Shown here piece after piece: positions 25,656 to 35,078 of a stretch of DNA of 64,000 nt. The stretch spans positions 62,001 through 126,000 of the forward strand of contig NZ_JAJGNO010000004.1 in NCBI RefSeq assembly GCF_020782235.1, read 5' to 3'. The position numbers and the translations under genes are program-made. The DNA is from Sphingobium naphthae (GTDB taxonomy: Bacteria > Pseudomonadota > Alphaproteobacteria > Sphingomonadales > Sphingomonadaceae). Position 1 is the first letter of the stretch; each line of letters opens with the position of its first letter. Under the pieces are notes generated by a model, which worked only from the letters and a program-made list of their open reading frames with translations, was not told where the DNA came from and ran no database searches.

Positions 25656-27971
25656 ATGCGGCCACTTCACGCTTTCTTGCTTGCTTCGACCATGTTGGCG
25701 GCGACGCCGGCGCTTGCCCAGAACGCCCTGCCCGCCGCCGATGCGCCGGCCGAGGGCGCCGAAATCATCGTCTTTGGCCGCGGCGAAACGCGCCAGGTGC
25801 AGGAAATCACGCGCAAGGACATCATCACCCTGACGCCGGGCACCAATGCGCTCAAGGCCATCGAAAAGCTGCCCAGCGTCAATTTCCAGTCCGCCGACCC
25901 GTTCGGCAATTATGAATGGTCGCAGCGCGTCACCATCCGCAGCTTCAACCAGAACCAGCTCGGCTTCACCTTCGACGGCATTCCGCTGGGCGACATGAGC
26001 TATGGCAATCACAACGGCCTGCACATCACCCGCGCGATCAGCAGCGAGAATATCGGCAGCGTGCGCGTCAGCCAGGGCGCGGGCTCGCTCGGCACCCAGG
26101 CGACGGGCAATCTGGGCGGCACGGTGGAAACCTTCTCCGCCGATCCGGCCGATTATCTGAGCGGCGGATCGCTGGCCGGCCAGGGCAACCTCACCTATGG
26201 CAGCGACGAAACCTGGCGCGCCTTCGCGCGGCTGGCGCTGGGCACGCGCGATGGCATGCGCGGCTATGTCTCCTACGGCTATGGCGCCACCGACAAGTGG
26301 AAGGGCCAGGGCACGCAGGACCAGCATATGGGCAATGCCAAGGTCATCATTCCGGTCGGCGACGCGACGATCGACGGATGGCTGAGCTATTCCGACCGGC
26401 GCGAGCAGGATTATCAGGACATGTCGATGAACATGATCCGTCGCCTGGGCTGGGACTGGGACAACACATTTCCCGACTATGACCGCGCGATCGACTATGC
26501 CAGCCGCCTGAACGACGTCGACCTGATCAGCAACAGCGGCGGGTCGCCCTTCCCTGACGGCCTGTACGACTATAGCGGCGCGTCGGTGGCCGGCGGCCAG
26601 GTCTATCCGGGCAATGTCACCAGCGCCGACGATGCCTATTATGACGCGGCCGGCCTGCGCAAGGACTGGCTGGGCGCGATCGGCGTCACCACGCCGATCG
26701 GCGAGGCGGCGACCTTCCGCCTCAAGGGCTATTATCACAATAATAGCGGCATGGGGCTGTGGGCGACGCCTTATACGCCCAGCCCCAATGGTGTGCCCAT
26801 GTCGGTGCGCACGACCGAATATGACATGGACCGGATCGGCGTCTTCGGCAGCATCGACTATACGCTAGGCATCCAGACGCTGAGCGCGGGCGCCTGGTAT
26901 GAGAATAACAAGTTCCACCAGGCCCGGCGCTTCTACGCCTTCGCCAGCCGCACCGACCCGGGTCTGAGCTTCCGCGACTATCCGCAGGACCCCTTCTTCA
27001 CCCAATGGGAATTCGACTTCACCACTGACACCTTCCAATATCATGTCCAGGACAAGATCGACCTGGGCATGGTGACGATCAACCTGGGGTGGAAGGGCTT
27101 CAAGGTCAGCAACGAGGCCGAAGCGATCGTGCAGGCGACCTTCCCCGAAGGGAAGATCAAGGTGGAGGACTGGTTCCAGCCCCATGCCGGCTTCGCCGTA
27201 GAGCTGAGCCCCGAGGCGGAAATCTTCGGCGGCTTCACCCAGGTGACGCGCGCCTTCGCGTCGGCCACCACGACCGGCCCCTTTTCGACCAATCAGGTCG
27301 GCTTCGATGCGATCCGCGACGATCTGAAGCCCGAACAGTCGGATACCTATGAACTGGGCCTGCGCTACAACACGCCGACGTTCAACGGCGTGCTGGGCGC
27401 CTATCTGGTCAATTTCCGCAACCGGCTGCTGGCGGTGACGGTAGGCAGCCCGATCCAGGGGCTGGCGTCGGCGCTGCAGAATGTCGGCGGCGTGCGCGCG
27501 CTGGGCTTCGAAGCGGCGGGCGACCTGAAGCTGGGGTCGGGCTTTGGCGTCTATGCGTCCTACAGCTACACCGACGCGACCTATCGCGACGATGTGTTCA
27601 ACAGCTCGGACGGCACACTGGTCGCGGCGATCAAGGACAAGACCGTCGTCGACAGCCCTGAACATATGGCGCGCGGCGAATTCAACTATGACGACGGCCG
27701 GGCGTTCGGCCGCGTCGGCATCAACTACATGTCGCGCCGCTATTACAGCTACACCAACGACGCATCGGTCCCCGGCCGCGTGATCGTCGACGCGTCGGTC
27801 GGCTATCGCCTGACCGACCGGATCGAGGTGCAGCTGAATGCGACCAACCTGTTCGACAAGAAATATGTCGGCACGATCGGGTCGGGCGGCTTTGGCAACA
27901 GCGGCGACGCGCAGACCCTGCTGGTGGGGGCGCCGCAGCAATTCTTCGCCACGCTCAAGACCGGCTTCTAA
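25656..27971 (+). CDS. TonB-dependent outer-membrane receptor 2 (paired with NPP phosphodiesterase)
   Basis: A 771-residue receptor; start at 25656 is set by AAGGGGGA upstream and by the signal peptide (MRPLHAFLLASTMLAATPALAQ). TonB box region EIIVFGRGETRQ, plug with VTIRSFNQNQLGFTFDGIPLG and GSVRVSQGAGSLGTQATGNLGGTV, and a barrel ending FFATLKTGF. The very open, Tyr- and Asp-rich barrel is like receptors for larger organic substrates. A secreted nucleotide pyrophosphatase/phosphodiesterase gene follows after 71 bases that hold a long hairpin. PHO-box-like repeats precede it. Confidence 0.93.
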   Translation: MRPLHAFLLASTMLAATPALAQNALPAADAPAEGAEIIVFGRGETRQVQEITRKDIITLTPGTNALKAIEKLPSVNFQSADPFGNYEWSQRVTIRSFNQNQLGFTFDGIPLGDMSYGNHNGLHITRAISSENIGSVRVSQGAGSLGTQATGNLGGTVETFSADPADYLSGGSLAGQGNLTYGSDETWRAFARLALGTRDGMRGYVSYGYGATDKWKGQGTQDQHMGNAKVIIPVGDATIDGWLSYSDRREQDYQDMSMNMIRRLGWDWDNTFPDYDRAIDYASRLNDVDLISNSGGSPFPDGLYDYSGASVAGGQVYPGNVTSADDAYYDAAGLRKDWLGAIGVTTPIGEAATFRLKGYYHNNSGMGLWATPYTPSPNGVPMSVRTTEYDMDRIGVFGSIDYTLGIQTLSAGAWYENNKFHQARRFYAFASRTDPGLSFRDYPQDPFFTQWEFDFTTDTFQYHVQDKIDLGMVTINLGWKGFKVSNEAEAIVQATFPEGKIKVEDWFQPHAGFAVELSPEAEIFGGFTQVTRAFASATTTGPFSTNQVGFDAIRDDLKPEQSDTYELGLRYNTPTFNGVLGAYLVNFRNRLLAVTVGSPIQGLASALQNVGGVRALGFEAAGDLKLGSGFGVYASYSYTDATYRDDVFNSSDGTLVAAIKDKTVVDSPEHMARGEFNYDDGRAFGRVGINYMSRRYYSYTNDASVPGRVIVDASVGYRLTDRIEVQLNATNLFDKKYVGTIGSGGFGNSGDAQTLLVGAPQQFFATLKTGF

Positions 27972-27980
27972 ACCAGAATA

Positions 27981-28035
27981 TCCTGTGCTTCGAGCGCGGT
28001 CGGGACGCGGGTGCCGGCGCGTTCGAGGCACAGGA
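27981..28035 (+). promoter_or_regulatory. Long intercistronic hairpin before the NPP gene
   Basis: An 18-base arm at 27981-27998 can pair fully (two G-U pairs) with 28018-28035; the loop is 19 bases. The right arm ends directly before the GGAG ribosome-binding site of the NPP gene. It could act as partial terminator, stabilise the upstream mRNA, or hide the site. Confidence 0.55.
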
Positions 28036-28042
28036 CGGAGAC

Positions 28043-29392
28043 ATGATCGTGAAGATATTCGCGCTAGTCGCTTCGGCGCTGACCCTGGCCGTGCCGGCCC
28101 TCGCGCGGGCCGAACCCGTCCTCCTCATCTCGATCGACGGGCTGCGGCCCGGCGACGTGCTGGAGGCGGACAAGCGCGGGCTGTCCATTCCCAATCTGCG
28201 CCGTTTCGTGAAGGAGGGCGCGCATGCGACCGGCGTCACCGGCGTGGTGCCGACGCTGACCTATCCCAGCCACACCACGCTGATGACCGGCGTGTCGCCG
28301 GCCCGCCATGGCATCGTCGCCAACAACAGCTTCGACCCGATGGGCATCAACCAGGGCGGCTGGTACTGGTATGCGCAGGATGTGCGGACGCCCATGCTGT
28401 GGGAAGCGGCGACGAAGGCCGGCCTGTCCACCGGCAATATCCACTGGCCCGTCAGCGTCGCGGCGAAGGGCGTGACATGGAACCTGCCGCAAATCTGGCG
28501 CACGGGCCATGCCGACGATGCACGGCTGCTCGACGCGCTGGCGACGCCAGGGCTGAAGGCGCAGCTGGAGGCCGTGGTGGGACAGCCCTATGCGATGGGC
28601 ATCGACGAAAGCCTGGCGGCGGACCAGAATCGCGCGCGCTTCGCCAGCGCCCTGATCGCCGCGCACAAGCCCGATTTCCTGACCGTTTATTTCGCCGCGC
28701 TCGACCATGAGGAACATGCCAGCGCGCCGGGATCGGCGGCGGCCAAGGCCGTGCTGGAAAAGATCGACGGGATCGTCGGCGACCTAGTCGCTGCGGAAAT
28801 GCGGGCGCATCCCGACGCGGTGATCGCGCTGGTGAGCGACCATGGGTTCGAAGCGACGCATACGGCCATCAATCTCTACCGCCCCTTCATCGACGCAGGC
28901 CTGATCACGCTGGACCGCGACGGCAAGATCGCGTCCTGGCTGGCGATGCCCTGGATCGCCGGCGGATCGGCCGCAATCATGCTGGCGCGGCCCGGCGACG
29001 GGGCGCTGGCGGCGCGCGTGAAGACGCTGCTCGACCGGCTGGCGGCCAACCCGGCCAACGGCATCGACAGGATCGTCGATCAGGACGCGCTGAGGGCGAT
29101 GGGCGGCAATCCGCAGGCGCGCTTCGCGGTCAACCTCAAGCCCGGCTTCGTCACCGACATCTTCCGGGGCGCCACCGCGCCGGTGGTCGGCCATGCCAGC
29201 GTCAAGGGCATGCATGGCTATTTCCCCGGCCCGGCTAATCTGGACGCGACGCTGCTGCTGATGGGCAAGGGCGTGGCGGCGGGCAAGAATCTGGGCCAGG
29301 TCGACATGCGCGCGATCGCGCCGACGCTGGCGAAGCTGCTGGGCGCATCCCTGCCCGCTGCGGAGCTGCCGCCAATCGACCTGGGGCAGTAG
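28043..29392 (+). CDS. Exported nucleotide pyrophosphatase/phosphodiesterase (NPP/AP superfamily)
   Basis: A 449-residue protein with a signal peptide (MIVKIFALVASALTLAVPALARA). Alkaline-phosphatase-superfamily metal sites of the NPP type: LLISIDGLRPGD (first Asp), the nucleophile Thr in YPSHTTLMTGVSPARHGI, YFAALDHEEHAS, VSDHGFEATH and a late KGMHGYFPG histidine. NPP enzymes cleave phosphodiester or pyrophosphate bonds of nucleotides, NAD, dinucleotides or lipid head groups. Location: periplasm or outer surface. It is probably co-transcribed with receptor 2, which may take up its products. Confidence 0.92.
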   Translation: MIVKIFALVASALTLAVPALARAEPVLLISIDGLRPGDVLEADKRGLSIPNLRRFVKEGAHATGVTGVVPTLTYPSHTTLMTGVSPARHGIVANNSFDPMGINQGGWYWYAQDVRTPMLWEAATKAGLSTGNIHWPVSVAAKGVTWNLPQIWRTGHADDARLLDALATPGLKAQLEAVVGQPYAMGIDESLAADQNRARFASALIAAHKPDFLTVYFAALDHEEHASAPGSAAAKAVLEKIDGIVGDLVAAEMRAHPDAVIALVSDHGFEATHTAINLYRPFIDAGLITLDRDGKIASWLAMPWIAGGSAAIMLARPGDGALAARVKTLLDRLAANPANGIDRIVDQDALRAMGGNPQARFAVNLKPGFVTDIFRGATAPVVGHASVKGMHGYFPGPANLDATLLLMGKGVAAGKNLGQVDMRAIAPTLAKLLGASLPAAELPPIDLGQ

Positions 29393-29545
29393 ACGCGCGC
29401 GCCAGGCGCTGCCGGCGGCGGGAGACGCCTTTTCGGCCGCGCAGGATTCCGGTGCGAAGCCCCTGCAACCCAGTGTTTCGCGCCATGCCGATGGACATCA
29501 TTGCTTACTCGACATAATTTGCGCGCTCATCGTCGGGGACCAGCC

Positions 29546-30799
29546 ATGCCGCAGCGTTACAGCCTTGCCGCCATCATCCTGCACTGGGCGATCGCCGCCC
29601 TGCTCGCTTTCCAGATCGCCGTGGGCTGGGCGCTCGGCGGCCTTGGCGCGCGGGGCTTCGCGCTCTACCAGCTGCACAAGTCGGTCGGCATCACCATATT
29701 GGCGCTGACCATCCTGCGCATCGTCATCCGCTATTGGAAGCCGCGCCCGCCCGCCAAGGAAGGCGGCTGGCAGGGCGCGCTGGCGTCGGGCGTGCATTTC
29801 GGGCTCTATGCCTTCATGCTGGCCGCGCCGCTGACCGGCTGGGCGCTGGTGTCGACCGCGAAGGTCAAGGTGCCGACGCTGATCTTCGGCATCCTGCCCT
29901 TGCCGCCGCTGCCGCTGCCCGCGAGCGCGCATGAGGCCTTTGAAAATGGGCATGGCCTGATCGCCTGGATCGGCATCGCGCTGTTCCTGCTGCATGTCGC
30001 TGGCGCATTGCGCCATCATCTGCTGATCGGCGACGGGCTGATCTGGCGCATGGTGCCGGGCCGGTCGCGCGCTCTGCTGCTGGCGCTGCCGGCGCTGATC
30101 CTGATCGGCTTCGTCGCCGGGCGCGCCATCGTTCCGGCGGGCGATGCGCCTGCATCACCGGCGAGGAGCGCGCCGGACGCCGACACGGGAGAGGAGGCCG
30201 ACAATGGGGCGCAGGCGATCAACGCCGCCGCCGCTGCGCCCGAGGCCCCCGCCGCCAATGCGGCCGACAATGGCAGCGAGGCGGCCGACGAGGATGCCGC
30301 AGGCGCGCCGGCGGCGTGGAGCGTGCAGCCCGGCGGCACCATCCATTTTTCAGTCGGCAACGACGGCGAGACGATCAGCGGCAATTTCTCCAAATGGACC
30401 GCGCGCATCGTCATGGACCCCGATCGTCCCGAAACCGCCGACATCCAGGTGACGATCGACATGGCATCGGCCAGCGTCGGCGACGCGTACAAGGACGGGA
30501 TGCTGCCCAATGAGGAGTTTCTGGCCACCGCTGCTCACCCGACCGCGACCTTCACCGCCAAGGGGGCGGAAGCGACCAGCCCGGGACGCTATCAAGCGAA
30601 CGGCACGTTGACGCTGAAAGGCGTGTCGAAGCCGCAGACCATCCGCTTCAGCCTGTCGGGCGCAGGCGCGACCCGCCGGGTGCGCGGCATCGCCAGCATC
30701 GCTCGCGCGGCCTTCGGCGTAGGGAATGGCGAAAGCAGCGGCAGCCTGGCGCCGCAAGTGGCGGTGACGTTCGATTTTTCGGCGAGGCGCCAGGACTGA
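29546..30799 (+). CDS. Cytochrome b561-YceI fusion protein
   Basis: A 417-residue two-domain protein from the ATG at 29546. Residues about 1-190 are a four-helix cytochrome b561 with paired haem-ligand histidines ([41 protein letters not shown]). Then comes an Ala/Glu/Asp-rich linker of about 65 residues. Residues about 255-417 are a YceI domain ([46 protein letters not shown]), a lipocalin-like barrel that binds polyisoprenoids such as quinones. In E. coli the two are separate neighbouring genes (yceJ-yceI). The fusion suggests that the periplasmic barrel delivers or accepts quinone-type electrons. Confidence 0.9.
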   Translation: MPQRYSLAAIILHWAIAALLAFQIAVGWALGGLGARGFALYQLHKSVGITILALTILRIVIRYWKPRPPAKEGGWQGALASGVHFGLYAFMLAAPLTGWALVSTAKVKVPTLIFGILPLPPLPLPASAHEAFENGHGLIAWIGIALFLLHVAGALRHHLLIGDGLIWRMVPGRSRALLLALPALILIGFVAGRAIVPAGDAPASPARSAPDADTGEEADNGAQAINAAAAAPEAPAANAADNGSEAADEDAAGAPAAWSVQPGGTIHFSVGNDGETISGNFSKWTARIVMDPDRPETADIQVTIDMASASVGDAYKDGMLPNEEFLATAAHPTATFTAKGAEATSPGRYQANGTLTLKGVSKPQTIRFSLSGAGATRRVRGIASIARAAFGVGNGESSGSLAPQVAVTFDFSARRQD

Positions 30800-30853
30800 C
30801 GATCGGAAGCGGCCGCATGCTTGGCCGCGCCATGAGAAAGACCGTTCCCGACG

Positions 30854-31222
30854 ATGAGCCGAATAATGCTGACGATGCGCCTGTTGCTCCTGTCCGCCGC
30901 CCTGCTGGTCGGCAGCCCCGCGCCGGCGGGCGCGCAGGCCTATATGTTCGAAACGGGCGCGACGCTGCTCGCCAAATGCCGCAACAAGGCGCCCGAATAT
31001 GGCCTGGCCTGCACCGCCTATATCGTCGGGGTGGTCGACGGCATCCGCAAGGACATGTTCATCGGCAGGGCGCGACCGGTCTGCTGGCCCGACAGGATGA
31101 GCGCCGACGAAGCGCGCAAGACCGTCATCGCCTATCTGGAGCGCTGGCCCGATCAGCGCACCGCGCCGGCGTCGGTGCTGGTCAGCGTGGCGCTGAACGA
31201 GCGCTGGTCCTGTCAGAAATAG
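30854..31222 (+). CDS. Secreted Rap1a/Tai-family-like protein
   Basis: A 122-residue exported protein (signal peptide ends near AGAQA). The mature part has the pattern of the Rap1a/Tai immunity fold: a [26 protein letters not shown] core, a central CWPD, then [27 protein letters not shown]. Four cysteines would give two disulfides. Founding members protect against type VI amidase effectors, but many orphan copies exist without an effector, and none is visible here. Function is therefore open. Confidence 0.7.
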   Translation: MSRIMLTMRLLLLSAALLVGSPAPAGAQAYMFETGATLLAKCRNKAPEYGLACTAYIVGVVDGIRKDMFIGRARPVCWPDRMSADEARKTVIAYLERWPDQRTAPASVLVSVALNERWSCQK

Positions 31223-31350
31223 ATGGGATCGATCAGGCTGATCGGGACAAATCATTGCGCGCTGCCATGGCCGAACTGGTACAATCTTGCCTTGGCGGCC
31301 CCGGCGACGTAGGTGCGGCCCCTATTTTACTCGTGCGAAGGAGACTCGAC

Positions 31351-32721
31351 GTGGCGGCGAAGTGGACGCCGGAAAGCTGGCGCAGCCAAAAGGGCATTCA
31401 GATGCCCGTCTATCGGGACCAGGCGGCGCTCGCCGCGGTCGAGGCGCAGCTTGGCCAGTTTCCGCCGCTCGTCTTTGCGGGCGAGGCGCGCAACCTGAAG
31501 GCCGATCTCGCCAAGGTGGCGACCGGCGAGGCGTTCCTGCTGCAGGGCGGCGATTGCGCCGAAAGCTTTGCCGAGTTCCATCCCAACAATATCCGCGACA
31601 CGTTCCGCGTGCTGTTGCAGATGGCGGTGGTGCTGACCTTTGCTTCCAAGCTGCCGGTGGTGAAGGTCGGTCGCATGGCGGGCCAGTTCGCCAAACCGCG
31701 TTCGGCCGATACCGAGACGATCGGCGGCGTGGAGCTGCCCAGCTATCGCGGCGACAATGTCAACGACATCGCCTTCACGCCCGAAGCCCGCGAGCCCGAC
31801 CCTGCGCGGATGATCCGCGCCTATAACCAGTCGGCCGCGACGCTGAACCTGCTGCGCGCCTTTTCGACCGGCGGCTATGCGTCGCTGGAGCGAGTGCATG
31901 GCTGGATGCTCGATTTCATGGGCCGGTCCCCCTGGGCCGCCAAGTTCGAGGCCATGGCCGACCAGATCGGCCAGGCGCTGGACTTCATGCGCGCCTGCGG
32001 CCTGGATGCGGACAGCGTGCCGCAGCTGGGCGGGACCAGCTTCTACACCAGCCACGAGGCGCTGCTGCTGCCGTTCGAGCAGGCGCTGACGCGGCAGGAT
32101 TCGATCACCGGCGAATGGTATGACACGTCGGCGCACATGCTGTGGATCGGCGACCGCACCCGGTTCGAAGGGTCGGCCCATGTCGAATATCTACGCGGCA
32201 TCGGCAATCCCATCGGCATGAAGTGCGGCCCGAGCCTGGAGCCCGACGCGCTGCTGCGGCTGCTGGACGTGCTCAACCCCGCGCGCGAGGCGGGGCGGAT
32301 CACGCTCATCACGCGTTATGGCCATGACAAGATCGAGGCGGGCCTGCCCAAGCTGGTGCGCGCGGTGCTGCGCGAAGGGCATCCGGTGGTCTGGTCCTGC
32401 GACCCGATGCACGGCAATGTCATCAAGGCGGCCAATGGCTACAAGACGCGGCCGTTCGACCGCATCCTGGCCGAAGTGCGCGGCTTCTTTGCCGTGCATC
32501 GCGCCGAGGGCAGCTTTGGCGGAGGCATCCACGCCGAAATGACCGGGCAGAATGTGACCGAGTGCACCGGCGGCGCCATCGCCATCACCGACGAGGGGCT
32601 GGCCGACCGCTACCACACCCATTGCGACCCGCGGCTCAATGCGGCGCAGAGCCTGGAGCTGGCCTTCCTGCTGGCCGAGATGCTGAACGAGGAACTGAAG
32701 GAACGCCGCGCGGCGGCGTGA
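31351..32721 (+). CDS. Class II 3-deoxy-7-phosphoheptulonate (DAHP) synthase
   Basis: A 456-residue plant-type (class II, AroG-II) DAHP synthase, the first step of the shikimate pathway: phosphoenolpyruvate plus erythrose 4-phosphate. Motifs: [14 protein letters not shown] with the metal-binding cysteine, [90 protein letters not shown] start at 31351 with GAAGGAGA upstream; the longer upstream frame is not homologous. A terminator follows. Confidence 0.96.
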   Translation: MAAKWTPESWRSQKGIQMPVYRDQAALAAVEAQLGQFPPLVFAGEARNLKADLAKVATGEAFLLQGGDCAESFAEFHPNNIRDTFRVLLQMAVVLTFASKLPVVKVGRMAGQFAKPRSADTETIGGVELPSYRGDNVNDIAFTPEAREPDPARMIRAYNQSAATLNLLRAFSTGGYASLERVHGWMLDFMGRSPWAAKFEAMADQIGQALDFMRACGLDADSVPQLGGTSFYTSHEALLLPFEQALTRQDSITGEWYDTSAHMLWIGDRTRFEGSAHVEYLRGIGNPIGMKCGPSLEPDALLRLLDVLNPAREAGRITLITRYGHDKIEAGLPKLVRAVLREGHPVVWSCDPMHGNVIKAANGYKTRPFDRILAEVRGFFAVHRAEGSFGGGIHAEMTGQNVTECTGGAIAITDEGLADRYHTHCDPRLNAAQSLELAFLLAEMLNEELKERRAAA

Positions 32722-32744
32722 CCTTCGGCTCCGGACGAGGAATG

Positions 32745-32773
32745 GGGCGCTGCCGAGAGGCGGCGCCCTTTTT
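32745..32773 (+). terminator. Intrinsic terminator of the DAHP synthase gene
   Basis: GGGCGC-TGCC (32745-32754) pairs with GGCG-GCGCCC (32759-32768), GAGA loop, followed by five T. It lies 23 bases after the stop. Confidence 0.85.
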
Positions 32774-32952
32774 CGTTGCCGTCGCCGTTCAGCGCGACAG
32801 CGAAAGCGACAACTACACGGGTTTTGGCTGACCACAGCCAAGTAATTCCGGATTTAATACGGCGATAACAATGACTTACACAGAAGCGTCAAATCGCCCC
32901 AAGCGGCATTTTACGCAAATCGCCGTCGCAGCTGTCGGCTTTGTGCCGGGCG

Positions 32953-33513
32953 TCAGTTCTGGCGCTGGGGCACGGTGAAGGTGCCCGAGACGCGCCCGCT
33001 GGGGCTGGTCGACGTGCCCGCGCCGCCGCCGCTGGAGCGGCCGTCCACGGTCGAGCGACCGCTGTTGAGGTCCATCACCAGCCGCCCGCCGGTCAGCCGG
33101 TTCGCCCCCTGAGTCAGCGCGACATTGCCCAGCATCGTGATCAGCTTGGCATTGAGGTCGTAGATGGCGACATTGCCGCGCGCGGTCTGATCGCCCTTGG
33201 TCACCACGACATTGCCCGAGGCGTCGATCCGGTCGATCTCGATCCCGCCCGCGCCGGTGCCCGGCTGGTTGCGATAGGCGACCGTCATGCGCGCGGCGTT
33301 GAGCGTCATGCCCGCCTGGGTCACGACGACATTGCCCGACACGACCACGCGGTCGGCGCGGTCCTGCACCTCGATCCGGTCGGCGGTGAAATTGACCGGG
33401 GCGTTGCTGTCATGATTGCGGAAGACCTGCGCGGACAGGCCGCCCGTCCCGGCGACGATCGCGCCGGCGGTTGCCAGAAAGCCGGTCGAAAGCAGGATGA
33501 GAGTGCGTTTCAT
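32953..33513 (-). CDS. lptA: Lipopolysaccharide transport periplasmic protein LptA
   Basis: A 186-residue OstA-fold protein with an N-terminal signal segment (LILLSTGFLATAGAIVAG). The repeated beta-jellyroll pattern is visible (PVNFTADRIEVQDRADRVVVSGNVVVTQAGMTLNAARMTV, then VVVTKGDQTARGNVAIYDL). It bridges LptC and the outer membrane in the lipopolysaccharide (or glycosphingolipid) transport path. The start overlaps the lptC stop by one base. lptB, the usual next gene, is absent: DAHP synthase converges from the other side. Confidence 0.9.
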   Translation of the reverse strand: MKRTLILLSTGFLATAGAIVAGTGGLSAQVFRNHDSNAPVNFTADRIEVQDRADRVVVSGNVVVTQAGMTLNAARMTVAYRNQPGTGAGGIEIDRIDASGNVVVTKGDQTARGNVAIYDLNAKLITMLGNVALTQGANRLTGGRLVMDLNSGRSTVDGRSSGGGAGTSTSPSGRVSGTFTVPQRQN

Positions 33514-34160
33514 CAGTTCTGCCCTTTGAGACCATTTTGTTCGATGCGCAAGCGGGCGCGACCGTTCAACGTGACGGTGCGCGCGCCCATGTCGGCTTCC
33601 AGATGATCGGCGCTGAAGGTGCCGATGGGGATGCGCCCGTCGACGCGACCGGCGCTGCGCATCCGCCGGGTGGTGAGGTCGACGCCGACGTCGCGGGTGG
33701 TCAGGCGATAGCCGCCCGCCGCCTGGAACTGCACCGGCCCCTCGATCGCGACGCGCTCGCTTTCCATGTCGTAGCGGCCCTTCTGCGCGGTCAGCACCGC
33801 CGGGCCGTCCGACAGCAGGATGCGCGCGGACATGTCGTTCAAGTCGACGATCGGCTCGCGCGAGCTTTTCTGCACCGCCGATCCTGCCCGCAGCGAGAAG
33901 GGCTGGCCCTTGCTGTCCTCGCCGCGATAAAGCGCTTCGGTCACGCGCATGCGTTCGCTGGCGACGTCGACCTTGTTCTTGTCGAGCACGAAGCTGACCT
34001 TGTCGCCGCCCGTGAAGGGCGCGGTGGCGAGCAGCGCGGCGAGCACGCCGACCGACACGGGCAGCCAGTTCTTCAGCAGCTTGACCAGCCGGTCATGGCT
34101 GCCGCCCGGCCGCGCCCAGTGGCGGCGCACATTGCGTTGCTGTTCGGCCTGGACGGACAT
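33513..34160 (-). CDS. lptC: LPS export protein LptC
   Basis: A 215-residue protein with one N-terminal membrane helix (WLPVSVGVLAALLATAPF, about residues 31-48) and a periplasmic LptC jellyroll (NKVDVASERMRVTEALYRG, QPFSLRAGSAVQKS, GRIPIGTFSADHLEADM). It receives lipid from LptBFG in the inner membrane and passes it to LptA. It lies 21 bases after rnd and overlaps lptA by one base, so the three form an operon. Confidence 0.9.
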   Translation of the reverse strand: MSVQAEQQRNVRRHWARPGGSHDRLVKLLKNWLPVSVGVLAALLATAPFTGGDKVSFVLDKNKVDVASERMRVTEALYRGEDSKGQPFSLRAGSAVQKSSREPIVDLNDMSARILLSDGPAVLTAQKGRYDMESERVAIEGPVQFQAAGGYRLTTRDVGVDLTTRRMRSAGRVDGRIPIGTFSADHLEADMGARTVTLNGRARLRIEQNGLKGQN

Positions 34161-34181
34161 GGCGACGCTTCCCCTGCCCCC

Positions 34182-34799
34182 TTACATATGCGCGAAAATG
34201 TCGATTTCCGGCCAGCCGGCGAGGTCCAGCTCGGCGCGGTGCGGCAGGAAGTCGAAACAGGCCTGGGCCAGCTCCATCCGCCCTTCGCGCGTCAGCCGCT
34301 TGTCCAGTTCGGCCTTGAGCTGGTGCAGGTAGCGCACGTCGGACGCGGCATAATCCTTCTGCGCGTCGGACAGGACCGGGCCGCCCCAGTCGCTCGACTG
34401 CTGCTGCTTGCTGATGTCCTGCCCCAGCAATTCGCGCACCAGTTCCTTGAGGCCATGGCGGTCGGTATAGGTGCGCACCAGGCGCGAGGCGATCTTGGTG
34501 CAATAGACGGGCGCGGCGACCACGCCCAGATAATGGCGCAGCGCGGCGATGTCGAAGCGGCCGAAATGATAGAGTTTGAGCCGGTCGGGATCGGCCAGCA
34601 CGGCCTTCAGATTGGGCGCGGCATAATCGCTGCCGGGATTGAAGCGCACCAGATGCTCGTCGCCCTTCCCGTCGCTGATCTGCACCACGCACAGGCGGTC
34701 GCGCGGGGTGATCAGCCCCATGGTTTCGGTGTCGACGGCGATCGGGCCAGGGGCGAGCACGCCGGCGGGCAGATCTTCTTCATGGAAATGGACGGTCAT
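34182..34799 (-). CDS. rnd: Ribonuclease D (exonuclease domain only)
   Basis: A 205-residue DEDDy exonuclease starting MTVHFHEEDLP at 34799. Motifs: Exo I AVDTETMGL, Exo II LYHFGRFDIAALR, Exo III YAASDVRYLHQL. It lacks the C-terminal HRDC domains of E. coli RNase D, the short form usual in alphaproteobacteria. It trims 3' ends of tRNA and other structured RNA. It is first in the rnd-lptC-lptA operon, a conserved neighbourhood in this class. Confidence 0.92.
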   Translation of the reverse strand: MTVHFHEEDLPAGVLAPGPIAVDTETMGLITPRDRLCVVQISDGKGDEHLVRFNPGSDYAAPNLKAVLADPDRLKLYHFGRFDIAALRHYLGVVAAPVYCTKIASRLVRTYTDRHGLKELVRELLGQDISKQQQSSDWGGPVLSDAQKDYAASDVRYLHQLKAELDKRLTREGRMELAQACFDFLPHRAELDLAGWPEIDIFAHM

Positions 34800-35078
34800 G
34801 CGAACCCCTCTATGGCCAAACCGCCCGCACCGCAATCGACGCGACGCATCCGCGCAGAGTTGCGACGAAATGGCGCGCACGCGCGATGAAACGCCTGTTT
34901 CGCGGCGAATAGCGACAAAAGGAACGGAACGGGACCGGCAAGGTGAAAATCATTCGCGTGGGCACGAAAAGTTGATATAGTGATTCCCAAACCCGCCTTT
35001 GCGGTGGATTGTGCATGTCATTCGCCCGACATGTTTGTCCGATTGGTCTTGGGGCGAAGCGAAAGTGACTAACAGGGC

